This document shows positions 7,561 to 17,087 of a stretch of DNA of 34,208 bases, piece after piece. A model generated the notes under the pieces. The model was not told the origin of the DNA and made no database searches. It saw only the letters and a list, made by a program, of their open reading frames with translations. Numbering within the stretch: position 1 is the stretch's first letter; the number at the start of each line of letters is the position of its first letter. Both the position numbers and the translations under genes were made by a program. The DNA comes from Bordetella parapertussis (GTDB lineage: Bacteria; Pseudomonadota; Gammaproteobacteria; Burkholderiales; SG8-39). Where the stretch lies: the NCBI GenBank assembly GCA_945897475.1, contig CAMDFL010000033.1, positions 1 to 34,208 on the forward strand, written 5' to 3'.

Positions 7561-8280
7561 TCAATGGTTTCGCACCGCTCGTATCATCGTATCTTCAAGT
7601 CCTGCAGCCCGAAGCTCAGGCAGGGCGGCTTGCGCTTCGGAACGGGCATCGAATGGCCCCACCCATACGCTGACCAGGTGTTGTTGCCCCGGTTGATCGA
7701 CCGAGCCGGTTTGCGCGGCTAAATTGCGGCTACGCAGTTGTTCCACGATTTTCTCGGCACGGGCGCCGTTTGCATAGGCGCCTACATAGATAACGTAGCG
7801 GCGCATCTTGTTGTCGCCACTGTCCGCGCGAACCGTCCTTGTTGGCGCTGGGGATGCTGCCGCCGCGTTGCCCATTGGCTCAAGCGCAGGCGATCGCATC
7901 ACCTCCATCTGCGCTGGCGGGCTGGCACTGGAGGACTTCAATGGTGGTAGTGCCGGTATCGCGGGAGCTTGGGGTAGGGCTGGAATTGCAGGCAAGGCTG
8001 GGATTGCGGGTACCGCCGGAGTTGCGGGAACGGACAGAGAAGGCGCCTCCAGCGGTCGAATCGCACCGGTCCAGGAGCGCACATCTGCCGGCGCCGCAGC
8101 CTTCACCGGCTCTTGAATGGCGGCTCCGCGTTGCGCCGCTTTGGCGCGCTCGTTGGCTTCGTTGCCCCCCCAATCGCGTCCAAGCAACAGCCCGGCGGCA
8201 AATATCAACGCGGCCAGCAGAACCAGGCCGCCTATGAAGATCCCGAGCATGCGCCCGGTCAAAGAATAATGATGTTCCAC
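7561..8280 (-). CDS. SPOR-domain inner-membrane protein, last gene of the T6SS locus
   Basis: This 239-residue protein starts at GTG 8280. It has one N-terminal transmembrane helix (about residues 10-33, GIFIGGLVLLAALIFAAGLL), then a Pro/Ala-rich spacer with repeated AIPALP units (about 85-115), then a C-terminal SPOR domain (about 160-237, starting RRYVIYVGAYANGARAEKIV). SPOR domains bind peptidoglycan strands lacking stem peptides, usually at division septa. The topology would put the SPOR domain in the periplasm. Its position 29 bases after the PAAR-like gene and on the same strand suggests it belongs to the T6SS transcription unit, perhaps helping the apparatus cross or dock to the cell wall. 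That role is inference. The start codon is the only in-frame choice before the membrane helix, with a weak ribosome site. Confidence 0.8.
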   Translation of the reverse strand: MEHHYSLTGRMLGIFIGGLVLLAALIFAAGLLLGRDWGGNEANERAKAAQRGAAIQEPVKAAAPADVRSWTGAIRPLEAPSLSVPATPAVPAIPALPAIPALPQAPAIPALPPLKSSSASPPAQMEVMRSPALEPMGNAAAASPAPTRTVRADSGDNKMRRYVIYVGAYANGARAEKIVEQLRSRNLAAQTGSVDQPGQQHLVSVWVGPFDARSEAQAALPELRAAGLEDTMIRAVRNH

Positions 8281-8309
8281 GTTTATTTTTCTTTAAGAAG
8301 ATTTAAGGG

Positions 8310-8696
8310 TTACGGCACCATCGTTGTGAACTGCCCTGGCACGGATATCTGAATGACTCCGCCCCAATTGCACATCAGTTTTGATGAATTATTCAGCGCC
8401 GGCATGTTGCCGATCAGCACGGTGGGTGCCCCCGGCACCCAGGGTGCAACCGTGACCGGAATACAGGGCATGGGGGTGAGCACGCCCATTGCAGCGGCGG
8501 TTGCCGCGATGACCATGGGGTTGGCCGGGCTCATGCACATGGCGAATGGCGGAATATTGAGCATGGGTTTGTTATCCATGATGTTGGCCGCCGGCGTGCC
8601 GGTCATGGTCCGGTTCAAAGGCAGCACCACCAGGCTACTGGGCGCCGCGCCGAAGCTGCACATCATCATGGCGCCGGTACACACCTGAATTCCCAT
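8310..8696 (-). CDS. DUF4280 PAAR-like spike-tip protein
   Basis: This 128-residue protein matches the DUF4280/PAAR-like pattern. It has an early cysteine and small-residue segment (VCTGAMMMCSFGAAPSSLVV), a run of MPCIPVTVAPWVPGAPTVLI, and a final cysteine/tryptophan segment (LMCNWGGVIQISVPGQ). Members of this family replace or resemble classical PAAR proteins, which cap the VgrG trimer with a sharp, often metal-bound cone. The ATG at 8696 has AAGGA eight bases upstream and lies 4 bases after the MORN gene's stop. No C-terminal toxin extension is present, so it is a bare tip. It is probably required for firing and for attaching cargo non-covalently. Confidence 0.85.
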   Translation of the reverse strand: MGIQVCTGAMMMCSFGAAPSSLVVLPLNRTMTGTPAANIMDNKPMLNIPPFAMCMSPANPMVIAATAAAMGVLTPMPCIPVTVAPWVPGAPTVLIGNMPALNNSSKLMCNWGGVIQISVPGQFTTMVP

Positions 8697-8700
8697 ATCG

Positions 8701-9459
8701 CTATCCTTTTACCAGTTTTTCCAGGAAGGTTGATAACCTCGACTGCGTGGGCTGACCGTCCTCGCCAAGAGGCGCTTTGAGATTACCCGACTCGTCGTAC
8801 TCCTGCAGCGGCGCGCAGGGCTTGCCCTCCTTGAATAGCCCGCTTTCCTTCAGTTTGCCATTGGGGTGATAGCGTTTGCGCTCACCCTCCAACTTGCCCT
8901 TGCGATAAGCCGCGTGCTCCTGCACGCCGCCCTTCTCATCGTATTCGATCGCTTCACCATCGAGCACACCCGCTGCATAATTTGCGCGCCTTGCCAGCTT
9001 GCCGCTTGGATAGTAATAAAGCGCTTCGCCATGCATCTTGCCCTGCTGATAGTTCAAGCGCGCACTGGGGTCACCGGTTTCCGCATAACTGACGAACTCG
9101 CCCTCCTGCACCCCCTTCTGGTAGTTCAACATCGCAAACATCCGGCGCTCGGCATACAGCAGCATCCGCCCGTCCGGAACACCATTCAAATAATCAGCCT
9201 TCTGCGCGAGCTGTCCGTCCTCGTCGTAGATGCACACCTCGCCATTCAATTCGCCTTGTCGAAAATGCGCGCTGCGCAGCAGCCCGCCCTCGGGAGTAAA
9301 GCTTTGCGACTCGCCATCGGGCATGCCGTTGCGCAACTGCGCGCGCTCGCTCACTGAACCGTCGTCGTGATAAGTCTCGGCAATATCGGTTTCCGCGTCG
9401 GAATTCGCTGGCGCGGCATCGCCTTTGGGAACGGTCCTCGATTCTTCGGCTTCTGCCAT
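8701..9459 (-). CDS. MORN-repeat (MORN_2 / YwqK-like) protein between VgrG and the PAAR-like tip
   Basis: This 252-residue protein has a charged, probably disordered N-terminus (about residues 1-30) and then about nine repeats of roughly 23 residues with the pattern Y-x(2)-G-x(2)-(D/H/E)-G-E (for example YQQGKMHGEALYYYPSG and YAAGVLDGEAIEYDEKG), ending in FLEKLVKG. MORN_2 repeats form an extended beta ribbon that acts as a protein-binding scaffold. Some members are annotated as YwqK-type antitoxins. It has no signal peptide. Its ATG lies 2 bases after the vgrG stop and 4 bases separate its stop from the DUF4280 gene, so the three are tightly co-expressed. It may load cargo or the tip onto VgrG, or act as an immunity protein. 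The sequence does not decide between these. Confidence 0.8.
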   Translation of the reverse strand: MAEAEESRTVPKGDAAPANSDAETDIAETYHDDGSVSERAQLRNGMPDGESQSFTPEGGLLRSAHFRQGELNGEVCIYDEDGQLAQKADYLNGVPDGRMLLYAERRMFAMLNYQKGVQEGEFVSYAETGDPSARLNYQQGKMHGEALYYYPSGKLARRANYAAGVLDGEAIEYDEKGGVQEHAAYRKGKLEGERKRYHPNGKLKESGLFKEGKPCAPLQEYDESGNLKAPLGEDGQPTQSRLSTFLEKLVKG

Positions 9460-9461
9460 GG

Positions 9462-11507
9462 CTAATTTATTTTTACCAGTCCGCCCTTGAGCGTGAGCAT
9501 GCCACCGCCATCTACGGTCTGGGTCGCGGCGGCCTTGTTGTTGAGTTGTATTCCGGCATCGTTGGTCAGGTTCATGGCCGCTTTGTTGGTCAGGTTCATG
9601 CCGGCATCGTTCTTCAATTCCGTTCCGGCTTTATTGGTGAGCGCGGTACCCGCTTGGTTGGTGAGCGCAGTGCCCGCCTTATTGGTGAGCTCTGTTCCCG
9701 CCTCATTGGTCACGGATTGCGCCGACTTGATGGTCACCGTGCCAGTGACATCGATGAGCAGATTGCCGGTCACCTTGAGTTGGTAGTTTCCGGTGACCGT
9801 CTGGGTATAGTCCGCTTCGTTTGTGTGCGTCTCATTGCCCGTCACTGTGAGGTCGCGCACTCCCTTTACCGCATAGGTTTCTTTGCCGGTTTCGACCTGC
9901 ACCGTGCGATCACCTTTGGAGACCACCAGCTTTTCATTGCCCTCCTGAATAGTGGTGGTGCGGTCGTTCTTGATGGTGTTGATCTCGTCGTGCAGCACCT
10001 CTTTTTTGCGGTCATTCTCGACTTTGATGGTCATGTCTTTCTGCGCGTGGACATAGACCTCCTCCGCATCCTTCTTATCCTCAAAGCGAAACTCATTATT
10101 CCCGACGCTGCCTTTGGAGGAGGCGCTCTTGATAGTGCTCTTGGTCTGCTCGCCCGGCAGCGCATAGGGAACGGTTTTCTCGGCGTTGTAGACGCTGCCG
10201 GTAACGATGGGCCGGTCGGGATCGCCTTCCAGAAAGCTGACGATGACCTCCTGACCAATGCGCGGCAGGAACATCATTCCCCACCCTTGCCCGGCCCAAC
10301 CCTGGGCCACGCGAACCCAGCAGGAGCTGTTCTCGTCTTTCACCCCCTTCTGATCCCAATGGAACTGCACCTTCACGCGGCCGTAACTATCGGTCCAGAT
10401 TTCCTCACCGGCTTTGCCGACCACGGCGGCAGTCTGCGCGCCCATGACCCTTGTACGCGGCGTAATGCGTGCCGGCCGGAACGGAACCGTCAGCGGGTAG
10501 GCAGCGAAACTGTTGCTATAGCCTTCGTGGGTCGCCGCGTGGGCGACTCGGTGCAGCACATAGTCGGTGTTCATGTCCGCGCGAAAATGTTTGGTCATCG
10601 CAAATTTATATCCCGGAACGAAGGCGCGGCAATAGCTGTCACCGCGCACGGTGAGTGCGGGATGCTGCAATTCCTGCAAGCGGATGGCAGCGATGCCATC
10701 CCCACCCGCCTTGGCCTTGTGGCCGCCAGGATATTCGTAGACTTCCATTCTGCCGCTGCTGCCCGCCTTGGTGGCCAGCAGTTCGGCGCTGGGGGTCTCA
10801 AAGTTATAGTCGTCCGAGGAATACGTCATTGGCACCGCCTGCTGTTCCAGCGACCAGCGAAAGATGACGTCGAACTCGTGCTGCCCTCCGCTAGCCGGAT
10901 GAAAGCGCGCCGTGGCCAGGTTGGGGCAGGCCACATTCGCCGAGGAGGCATCCGCAAGAACCAGTGTGTGCTTGCCGTCTTCATGCTCGAAGAAATAGAA
11001 AATACCGTCTTCTTCCATGAGCCGCGAAATAAAATCGAAAGCGCTCTCCTGGTATTGCACGCAGTAGTCGCGAGCCGTGTAGGTGGCGCTAGTGCTGTCC
11101 TTGAAATCGGTGAAGCCCAGATCCGAGAACACCGCCTTGATGATGTCCGGGGTGGTTTTCATCTGGAAGATGCGCGAGTCGGTGCGCAGCGTCAACCACC
11201 ACAGCCAGGGCCGCAATTCGGCATGGTAGGTGGCGAATTCCAGGTTCCCCCCGGTCTGCACGAAACGCGTGACCACACCGTTGATACAACGCGCCTTGCT
11301 GTCATCCAGGTTCAGCGACACCGTTACCGATTTGCCCACGATCTTGCTGAAATCCACGGCCGGGTCGGTCGATACCATCTGTAGATCGAAATGGAACAAG
11401 CTCGATATGCCTTCCTCCCCGTGCAAGCCCGTCAGCAGCAGAATATCGGCGCCCAGCGGCGTTGTGACCGAGAGATAGGTGTTCGCTTGTGTATACGCGA
11501 TCGCCAT
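9462..11507 (-). CDS. vgrG: VgrG spike protein (TssI)
   Basis: This 681-residue protein forms the trimeric spike on the Hcp tube. The N-terminal half is the gp27-like region (LLLTGLHGEEGISSLFHFDL, DYCVQYQESAFDFISRLMEEDGIFYFFEH). It is followed by the gp5 OB-fold region (GRVKVQFHWDQ, SSCWVRVAQGWAGQGWGMMF, PRIGQEVIVSFLEGDPDRPI) and a long beta-helical stalk. The stalk ends in eight 8-residue repeats of the type LTNKAGTA (bases 9522-9713), then GGGMLTLKGGLVKIN. There is no extra C-terminal effector domain. The ATG at 11507 (MAIAYTQANTYLSV) is preferred: it begins 7 bases after the clpV stop, while the upstream extension to 11615 lies inside clpV and does not look like VgrG. The MORN and DUF4280 genes follow directly. 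Confidence 0.95.
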   Translation of the reverse strand: MAIAYTQANTYLSVTTPLGADILLLTGLHGEEGISSLFHFDLQMVSTDPAVDFSKIVGKSVTVSLNLDDSKARCINGVVTRFVQTGGNLEFATYHAELRPWLWWLTLRTDSRIFQMKTTPDIIKAVFSDLGFTDFKDSTSATYTARDYCVQYQESAFDFISRLMEEDGIFYFFEHEDGKHTLVLADASSANVACPNLATARFHPASGGQHEFDVIFRWSLEQQAVPMTYSSDDYNFETPSAELLATKAGSSGRMEVYEYPGGHKAKAGGDGIAAIRLQELQHPALTVRGDSYCRAFVPGYKFAMTKHFRADMNTDYVLHRVAHAATHEGYSNSFAAYPLTVPFRPARITPRTRVMGAQTAAVVGKAGEEIWTDSYGRVKVQFHWDQKGVKDENSSCWVRVAQGWAGQGWGMMFLPRIGQEVIVSFLEGDPDRPIVTGSVYNAEKTVPYALPGEQTKSTIKSASSKGSVGNNEFRFEDKKDAEEVYVHAQKDMTIKVENDRKKEVLHDEINTIKNDRTTTIQEGNEKLVVSKGDRTVQVETGKETYAVKGVRDLTVTGNETHTNEADYTQTVTGNYQLKVTGNLLIDVTGTVTIKSAQSVTNEAGTELTNKAGTALTNQAGTALTNKAGTELKNDAGMNLTNKAAMNLTNDAGIQLNNKAAATQTVDGGGMLTLKGGLVKIN

Positions 11508-11514
11508 GCCGGGA

Positions 11515-14256
11515 TCAGCTTGCCCCGCTGGCATGCGCCGATTGCCCGGCCTCGGCCGCGCTTGGCTGGCTGCTGAAGGCGTAGGCAAATCCGCCCGAGG
11601 GTTCGAGCGAAACATGCACCCTGCGATAGCTTTCAGCTACCGATAGGCGCTCGAGAATCTGCGTAGACAGTTCTGGCAGCAGACTGTTGGTCAGAATGTG
11701 ATCGACGTTGCGCGCGCCGCTGTCTACCTCGGTGCAGCGTGCCGTAATCGCTTCAATCAGGTTTGCGTCGTAACTCAGGCGCGCCTGATGGTTTTTATGG
11801 AAGCGCTCCTGGATCTTGGCCAGCTTGAGCTCGACGATGGTGCGGATCTCGGCGTCGCCCAGCGGATAGTAGGGCACTGTCACCAGCCGGCCGAGAAACG
11901 CCGGGGCGAAGTGGCGCAGCAGCGCTGGCCTCAGCTTCTCGACCAACGTTTCGGGGTCCGGGCGCGTGGCGCGGCCTTCGCAGGCGTTGCTGATGATCTC
12001 CTGGCCTGCATTCGAGGTCAGCAGAATGACTGTGTTCTTGAAGTCCACCAGAACCCCCTCGCCATCCTCCATCAACCCTTTGTCGAACACGTTGTAGAAA
12101 AGCTCCATCACATCCGGGTGCGCCTTCTCCACCTCATCGAGCAGGACCACGCTGTAGGGCTTGCGCCGTACCGCCTCGGTAAGCACGCCGCCGCGTCCGA
12201 AACCGACGTAACCGGGCGGCGCGCCCTTCAAGCTCGACACCGTGTGCGCCTCCTGGAATTCCGCCATGTTCACAATAATCATATTGCGCTCACCACCATA
12301 GAGCTGGTCGGCCAGAGCGCCTGCGGTCTCGGTCTTTCCCACGCCGCTCGGGCCTACTAGGAGAAACACCCCGACCGGCTTGCCGGGATCGTCAAGTTCT
12401 GCGCGCGCCGTGCGGATTCGCCGCGCAATAGCGTCGAGCGCCTGCGGCTGCCCGATCACGCGCTCGCCCATGCGCTCCTTCAAGGTTAGTACCGTGCGGA
12501 CTTCGTCGACCATCATCTTGCCAACCGGAATACCAGTCCATCCCGAGATCACCGATGCAACCACTTTCGGATCGACGCATACCGGCACCATCGGCTCATC
12601 GTTCTGAATCGCTTCAAGCCCCCGTTCCAGGCGCGCAAGATTTGTCGACAGATCGCTGACCTCGGCGCTATCCTCGCTTGGGTCAACGCCATCAGCGAGC
12701 GCCTGGTCAATGCGGCGCCGAAAGGCGAGGATCTCATCCACGGCGTGGCGCTCCTCCTTCAGGCGGGCAAGAAGTTGCTCACGGGATCTGCGCTGTTCCT
12801 GAATCGATTGGGTGGTCTCCTTGATGCGCCGTGCATGATCGGAACCGGTCAACGACTCCTGTCTCAAAATACGCAATTCCGCTTCCTGGCTTTCCAGAAT
12901 TCGCGTGGCCTCCTCGATTTCCGGGGGCGTGCCCGTCTGGCCGATCGCCACGCGCGCACAAGCCGTATCGAGGACGCTGATCGCCTTGTCCGGCAATTGG
13001 CGGCCAGTAATGTAGCGATGCGACAAGCGCACCGCGTCGCGCACCGCCACGTCCAGGATGCGCACCTGGTGATGGCGTTCGAGGTTCTCGACCACGCCAC
13101 GCAGCATGTCGATGGCAACCTCCTCGGTGGGCTCATCGACTTTGATCACTTGGAAGCGGCGCGCTAGCGCCGGATCTTTCTCCACGTATTTCTTGTATTC
13201 GGCCCAGGTGGTCGCGGCGATGGTGCGAAGTTCACCTCGTGCGAGCGCGGGTTTCAATAGGTTGGCCGCGTCACCCTGGCCCTCCGGCCCGCCAGCCCCA
13301 ATCATTTGATGGGCCTCATCGATGAACAGGATAATCGGCTGCGGGGAGGCCTTGACCTCGGCGATGACCGACTTCAGCCGATTCTCGAATTCCCCCTTGA
13401 TGCCAGCGCCTGCTTGCAGCAGACCCAGGTCGAGCGTACGCACCGTGACCTCGCGCAACGCTGGCGGTACGCCACCCTTGGCGACGGCCAATGCGAAGCC
13501 TTCGACCACGGCGGTCTTACCCACGCCCGCCTCTCCGGTGAGGATGGGGTTGTTTTGACGCCGCCTGAGTAGGATATCGATGATCTGCCGGATTTCCGCG
13601 TCGCGTCCGCGAATCGGGTCTATCGTTCCAGCTCGCGCCTGCGCGGTGAGATCAACCGTGTATTGGTCAAGCGCCGGTGTCGCCGCGGCCCTACCCGCAG
13701 TGCTCGTGCCTGTGCCTGTTGTGCCCGTGCCCGTGACCGTGGCAGCTGGGCGTGCGCGCGGCGCGGCCGACGAACCGACGCTCTCGGTCGACTCGGCAAG
13801 CAGCCCGGGTAGCGCATTGCGCAACGATTCGCGCGGGATTTGCAGCAAGGCCGGGGCCGATTCCAACAGCATGCTGCGCAGGCTATCCACTTGGAGCAGT
13901 CCGAGCACCAAGGTGCCGCAACGAATCGTCGGTTCGCCCAGCTGCATCGACGCGACCAACCATGCTTCCTGAAGCAGCGTGATGAAGTGTGGTGACATAG
14001 CGGGCGTACGTCCGTTCCCGCGCTTGAATCGTTCGATCGCCTGAGTGAGCTGGGCGGCGAGCGATTCGGATTTAACGTCGTAATGACGCAAGATCACATC
14101 GAGATCGGGCGCAGGCAATTCGATTAATTTCAGCAGTAGATGCTCGATTTCGACGTTGTAATTTGTGTGGCGAACGCACAATTCGGCCGCCTGTTCGAGC
14201 GCACGGCGGCATTCGGCGTTGAGTTTGGCGAGCAGAGTACGTAGATCAATATCCAT
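11515..14256 (-). CDS. clpV: ClpV AAA+ sheath-disassembly ATPase (TssH)
   Basis: This 913-residue Clp/HSP100 ATPase pulls apart contracted TssB/TssC sheaths so the subunits can be reused. It has an N-terminal Clp-N region (about residues 1-150), then a Thr/Gly/Ala-rich linker (about 160-195). The first AAA+ domain has Walker A GEAGVGKT at 241-248 and Walker [14 protein letters not shown] coiled middle domain rich in Glu/Arg follows, then a second AAA+ domain with Walker A GPSGVGKT near residue 635 and Walker [15 protein letters not shown]. Both ATPase sites look intact. The length is normal for ClpV. It lies 6 bases after tssG, in the expected place in the operon. Confidence 0.96.
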   Translation of the reverse strand: MDIDLRTLLAKLNAECRRALEQAAELCVRHTNYNVEIEHLLLKLIELPAPDLDVILRHYDVKSESLAAQLTQAIERFKRGNGRTPAMSPHFITLLQEAWLVASMQLGEPTIRCGTLVLGLLQVDSLRSMLLESAPALLQIPRESLRNALPGLLAESTESVGSSAAPRARPAATVTGTGTTGTGTSTAGRAAATPALDQYTVDLTAQARAGTIDPIRGRDAEIRQIIDILLRRRQNNPILTGEAGVGKTAVVEGFALAVAKGGVPPALREVTVRTLDLGLLQAGAGIKGEFENRLKSVIAEVKASPQPIILFIDEAHQMIGAGGPEGQGDAANLLKPALARGELRTIAATTWAEYKKYVEKDPALARRFQVIKVDEPTEEVAIDMLRGVVENLERHHQVRILDVAVRDAVRLSHRYITGRQLPDKAISVLDTACARVAIGQTGTPPEIEEATRILESQEAELRILRQESLTGSDHARRIKETTQSIQEQRRSREQLLARLKEERHAVDEILAFRRRIDQALADGVDPSEDSAEVSDLSTNLARLERGLEAIQNDEPMVPVCVDPKVVASVISGWTGIPVGKMMVDEVRTVLTLKERMGERVIGQPQALDAIARRIRTARAELDDPGKPVGVFLLVGPSGVGKTETAGALADQLYGGERNMIIVNMAEFQEAHTVSSLKGAPPGYVGFGRGGVLTEAVRRKPYSVVLLDEVEKAHPDVMELFYNVFDKGLMEDGEGVLVDFKNTVILLTSNAGQEIISNACEGRATRPDPETLVEKLRPALLRHFAPAFLGRLVTVPYYPLGDAEIRTIVELKLAKIQERFHKNHQARLSYDANLIEAITARCTEVDSGARNVDHILTNSLLPELSTQILERLSVAESYRRVHVSLEPSGGFAYAFSSQPSAAEAGQSAHASGAS

Positions 14257-14262
14257 GCGGGG

Positions 14263-15318
14263 TTACCCGACTTTCGTTAAGTGTGCTGAGTTAGGGGAAT
14301 CCGGTGCGCGCAAACGCAGTCGTACCGGTGTGTCATTGGATCGGCTTAGAGCCGCGTTGATCCAGGATGTCCAGCCGAGGCGGGCATTGGAGCCTAATCG
14401 GGTGCCAGAACTTTGACCGGCAGCCAGGGACAACTTCAATTCAATATCGACATCCTGCTGCAGATGCAGGCGCGCCAGCCGGTTCAATTCCTGATGCGCA
14501 CCGCCAGTAGGCAGAAATTTCCGCAGGCCTAACAGATTCGGTAGCGCGATTCCTAATCGGATTCGCCCCATCTGGTCCCACGCGCGACTGCCCAATACCG
14601 TATCCACGCCAAGCTTGTGGTTCGCGCCAACACGCCGCCCGATGCGTGTTCGATCGCGAGCCTCTATCACCAGCCATCGGCCCAGCAGTTGTTCGCCGCG
14701 TACCGGTGTCTTGAAAAAATCTGAGAGCATCGTCTCCAAGGCGCTCATCGAACGGACTTGATGCGAGAGCATGCCCGCATAGCGCAGCAAGGAGCGCGCC
14801 CATTGTCGGGAATCCGCGCTCCTTGATGCGAATTCGAGTCCCGCGAGAGTGAACAGCCAGCGGGCAAATGCGGTTTGCTCCGGCGGCAGGTTGTTCAATG
14901 CCATGCGGTGCTTTTTGCGCGACCGGTAGAGAAACGAGATCAAGCGGTTGTTGAATATGTCGAGAAAGTCGCGCGTAGCGAAATCGCGCGCAGCATTTCG
15001 CTGCATGATCAGTTCGGTAAACGGCGTCGGTAGCGGCCCCGAGCCGCCGGCCAGGCCCATGAACGCGACCTTGATGCTGACCGGCTCTAATGGGTCCGTG
15101 GGAATTTCAACGTCGACGACGTCACTTGCCGGAAAATCCAGTCCGACACGCGAGTTAAAGCTGACAGCCTCGACGTTGCTGCCGCCATGCCCTGCCGGCA
15201 TCAAGCCTGGACGCAGAAGTTCCGCCAACCGCGCCGCCTGGAAGAAATCGAAGCGGTAGGGTTCCTTGGTGAGCTGCTCGATCAAAGGACCGGCTGACGA
15301 CCGGTCATCGGTTCCCAT
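14263..15318 (-). CDS. tssG: TssG baseplate protein (ImpH/VasB)
   Basis: TssG forms the baseplate wedge with TssE, TssF and TssK. The sequence has the family N-terminus (LIEQLTKEPYRFDFFQAARL) and the conserved core VEIPTDPLEPVSIKVAFMGL plus GSGPLPTPFTELI. In the middle is FARWLFTLAGL, and the C-terminal half has a GQLLGRWLVIE-like segment (EQLLGRWLVIEARD). The length of about 351 residues is normal. Two in-frame ATGs exist, at 15327 and 15318. The latter is chosen because GAGGA sits about 9 bases before it, whereas at 15327 there is no spacing. Either way the gene overlaps the end of tssF by 37-46 bases, which implies translational coupling. Confidence 0.92.
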   Translation of the reverse strand: MGTDDRSSAGPLIEQLTKEPYRFDFFQAARLAELLRPGLMPAGHGGSNVEAVSFNSRVGLDFPASDVVDVEIPTDPLEPVSIKVAFMGLAGGSGPLPTPFTELIMQRNAARDFATRDFLDIFNNRLISFLYRSRKKHRMALNNLPPEQTAFARWLFTLAGLEFASRSADSRQWARSLLRYAGMLSHQVRSMSALETMLSDFFKTPVRGEQLLGRWLVIEARDRTRIGRRVGANHKLGVDTVLGSRAWDQMGRIRLGIALPNLLGLRKFLPTGGAHQELNRLARLHLQQDVDIELKLSLAAGQSSGTRLGSNARLGWTSWINAALSRSNDTPVRLRLRAPDSPNSAHLTKVG

Positions 15319-17087
15319 CGTTTCCATTCCTCTTCATCGCGCCGCACCACGACACGGGTAAACGAGTTGACCGACGTATACAACGCAAAAAAACGGTTGA
15401 GCACCGCCGCCAGCAGCAGCGCCGATCCGCCCGCGTAAGCGCCTTCGTCGAACTCGAGCGTAATCTCGTAACCCCGGCAGAAGCCGCGCCAGGCTTCGCG
15501 CCCAATGCGCCCGACCACGCTGGCGCACGTCATGTTGCGAATGCCGCGAATCTGCTCGTTGGCGCGGGCCGCGTCGGTGACGTTATACAGCGCCAGCATT
15601 TCCTGCAGCGTCTTTAATCGGGTGTTCGGATCGAGCAGCGATACGTTGTTCAACGTCAGCAAAGAAATCAAGCGCCAATGCTCCCGGCCTCCTTGCGGGC
15701 TCAACTGCGGTGTCGGCTTGTACAGACAGGTGATGCGCGAGGACCCAACCGCTGTTTCAGCTACCAGCGCGGCGCCCACCGGCACCTGTTCGGCCAAGTG
15801 TCGATTGGTGCAAAGCGCGTGCGCATAGACGACGGGGAAGTCCGGCTGCTGTGGGCGAAAATTCAAATCGAGAAAGGACAGCCACATATCGGTGCCGGCA
15901 ATGTCGGGCCGATGGCAATCATCGCGGCGGGCGAACCAGTATGGCCCACCCGATTCATCGCGTTGCGCGTGATCGAAGGCGTAGTACGGCCACACTGTGG
16001 TAGCGCCCGCAGCTTCGCGGTCGGTCGCGGTCACATTGGTGATGGTGTGGATCTCGGTGAAAGCCTCATCGCGCCAGTCGGGAACCAAACGGTATTCGTA
16101 TTTGCGCTGATCGATGCGCAAAGGCTCCGTGGTCTTACGGAACAGGTTGATGATCGGGGTGCAACCCAGCGCAAACGTGTCGCGATTTATGGATTGACCG
16201 CGCATCTGCGGCTTACTGAGCAAAAAAAGCAAATCGATCACCCGGTGCGGCCCGCGGGCGGCAGCGAGATGCTGGACGTCGAAAAATAGAAATTTCCGCG
16301 GGAAGGCAAAATATTCCTGCAACAACTGGTAGGCAGGGTGTACATGAGCGGGCCGCGGCAGCACTTCTTCGTCCGGACCAAAACCGACTTCCTGAAACGA
16401 TCCCTCACGCAGGCGCGTCGCTTGGCCTTGTTCCGTGAGTACAACTATCCCGCGCAGGTTCGCGATCAGCAATTCGTACAGCGGCATGACCTCCATCGTT
16501 TCGCCCTGCATATAAAACCGAAGCCGGTCGAGTTCAAGCTCGGCGAAATCGATTTCTCCCATGCATTTCAAACGAATCCGCAACACCGAGGCAACGTCAG
16601 CATCATTTTTCAGAAAATCGTATTCACTGACGTCTACGAACCCGGCATCGGTGATCTCAAGCGGCCATAGCGTCAATGGATAACAGGTTCGAAAGCGGCA
16701 TTGGAGGTTGCCCCCGGCTCTCGCGGCAAGTGAGGTGTGCTTGGGTATCTGGTAGCCGCTGGTGAGTTTGCCTTGCGTCGTATCGACTTGAAAATGCGCC
16801 ACCGACATAGAGGGCAGCGGGCTCACCAGGCTCGGATAAAGGGATTCCAGCAGCGCCGAGGATATTTGCGGGAACTCGTTGTCCAGATCCCTGTGGACGC
16901 GAGCCGTAAGAAACGCCACTGCCTCGATTAAACGCTCGATGTGAGGATCGGAAGATTGGCCTGGCCCCAACTCAAGCATGTGAGCCACCTGGGGATAACG
17001 CTGGGCAAAATCCACGCCCTGTCCACGCAGATACGCGAGCTCGCGTTTGTAATAGTCGAGCAGGTCCTCCGCTGACCTAGCTGCCAA
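15282..17087 (-). CDS. tssF: TssF baseplate protein (ImpG/VasA)
   Basis: This 601-residue protein is the main baseplate wedge subunit with TssG. It begins AEDLLDYYKRELAYLRGQG, the typical TssF start, followed by FAQRYPQVAHMLELG, PHIERLIEAVAFLTARVHRD and FPQISSALLESLYPSLVSPL, all hallmark family segments. The start appears to be TTG at 17087: GGGAG lies about 5 bases upstream and no ATG is available before the conserved region. The start overlaps the end of tssE by 11 bases, and the 3' end overlaps tssG. The length is normal for TssF. Confidence 0.94.
   Translation of the reverse strand: MAARSAEDLLDYYKRELAYLRGQGVDFAQRYPQVAHMLELGPGQSSDPHIERLIEAVAFLTARVHRDLDNEFPQISSALLESLYPSLVSPLPSMSVAHFQVDTTQGKLTSGYQIPKHTSLAARAGGNLQCRFRTCYPLTLWPLEITDAGFVDVSEYDFLKNDADVASVLRIRLKCMGEIDFAELELDRLRFYMQGETMEVMPLYELLIANLRGIVVLTEQGQATRLREGSFQEVGFGPDEEVLPRPAHVHPAYQLLQEYFAFPRKFLFFDVQHLAAARGPHRVIDLLFLLSKPQMRGQSINRDTFALGCTPIINLFRKTTEPLRIDQRKYEYRLVPDWRDEAFTEIHTITNVTATDREAAGATTVWPYYAFDHAQRDESGGPYWFARRDDCHRPDIAGTDMWLSFLDLNFRPQQPDFPVVYAHALCTNRHLAEQVPVGAALVAETAVGSSRITCLYKPTPQLSPQGGREHWRLISLLTLNNVSLLDPNTRLKTLQEMLALYNVTDAARANEQIRGIRNMTCASVVGRIGREAWRGFCRGYEITLEFDEGAYAGGSALLLAAVLNRFFALYTSVNSFTRVVVRRDEEEWKRWEPMTGRQPVL

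Noticed and set aside
9546-11384. 612-codon plus-strand ORF opposite vgrG
   Set aside because: It is the shadow of a strongly coding, GC-rich minus-strand gene; the product resembles no family and has no start signal.
11508-11615. N-terminal extension of vgrG
   Set aside because: It lies inside the clpV 3' end and encodes Arg/Pro-rich sequence unlike VgrG; ATG 11507 directly after the clpV stop is the natural start.
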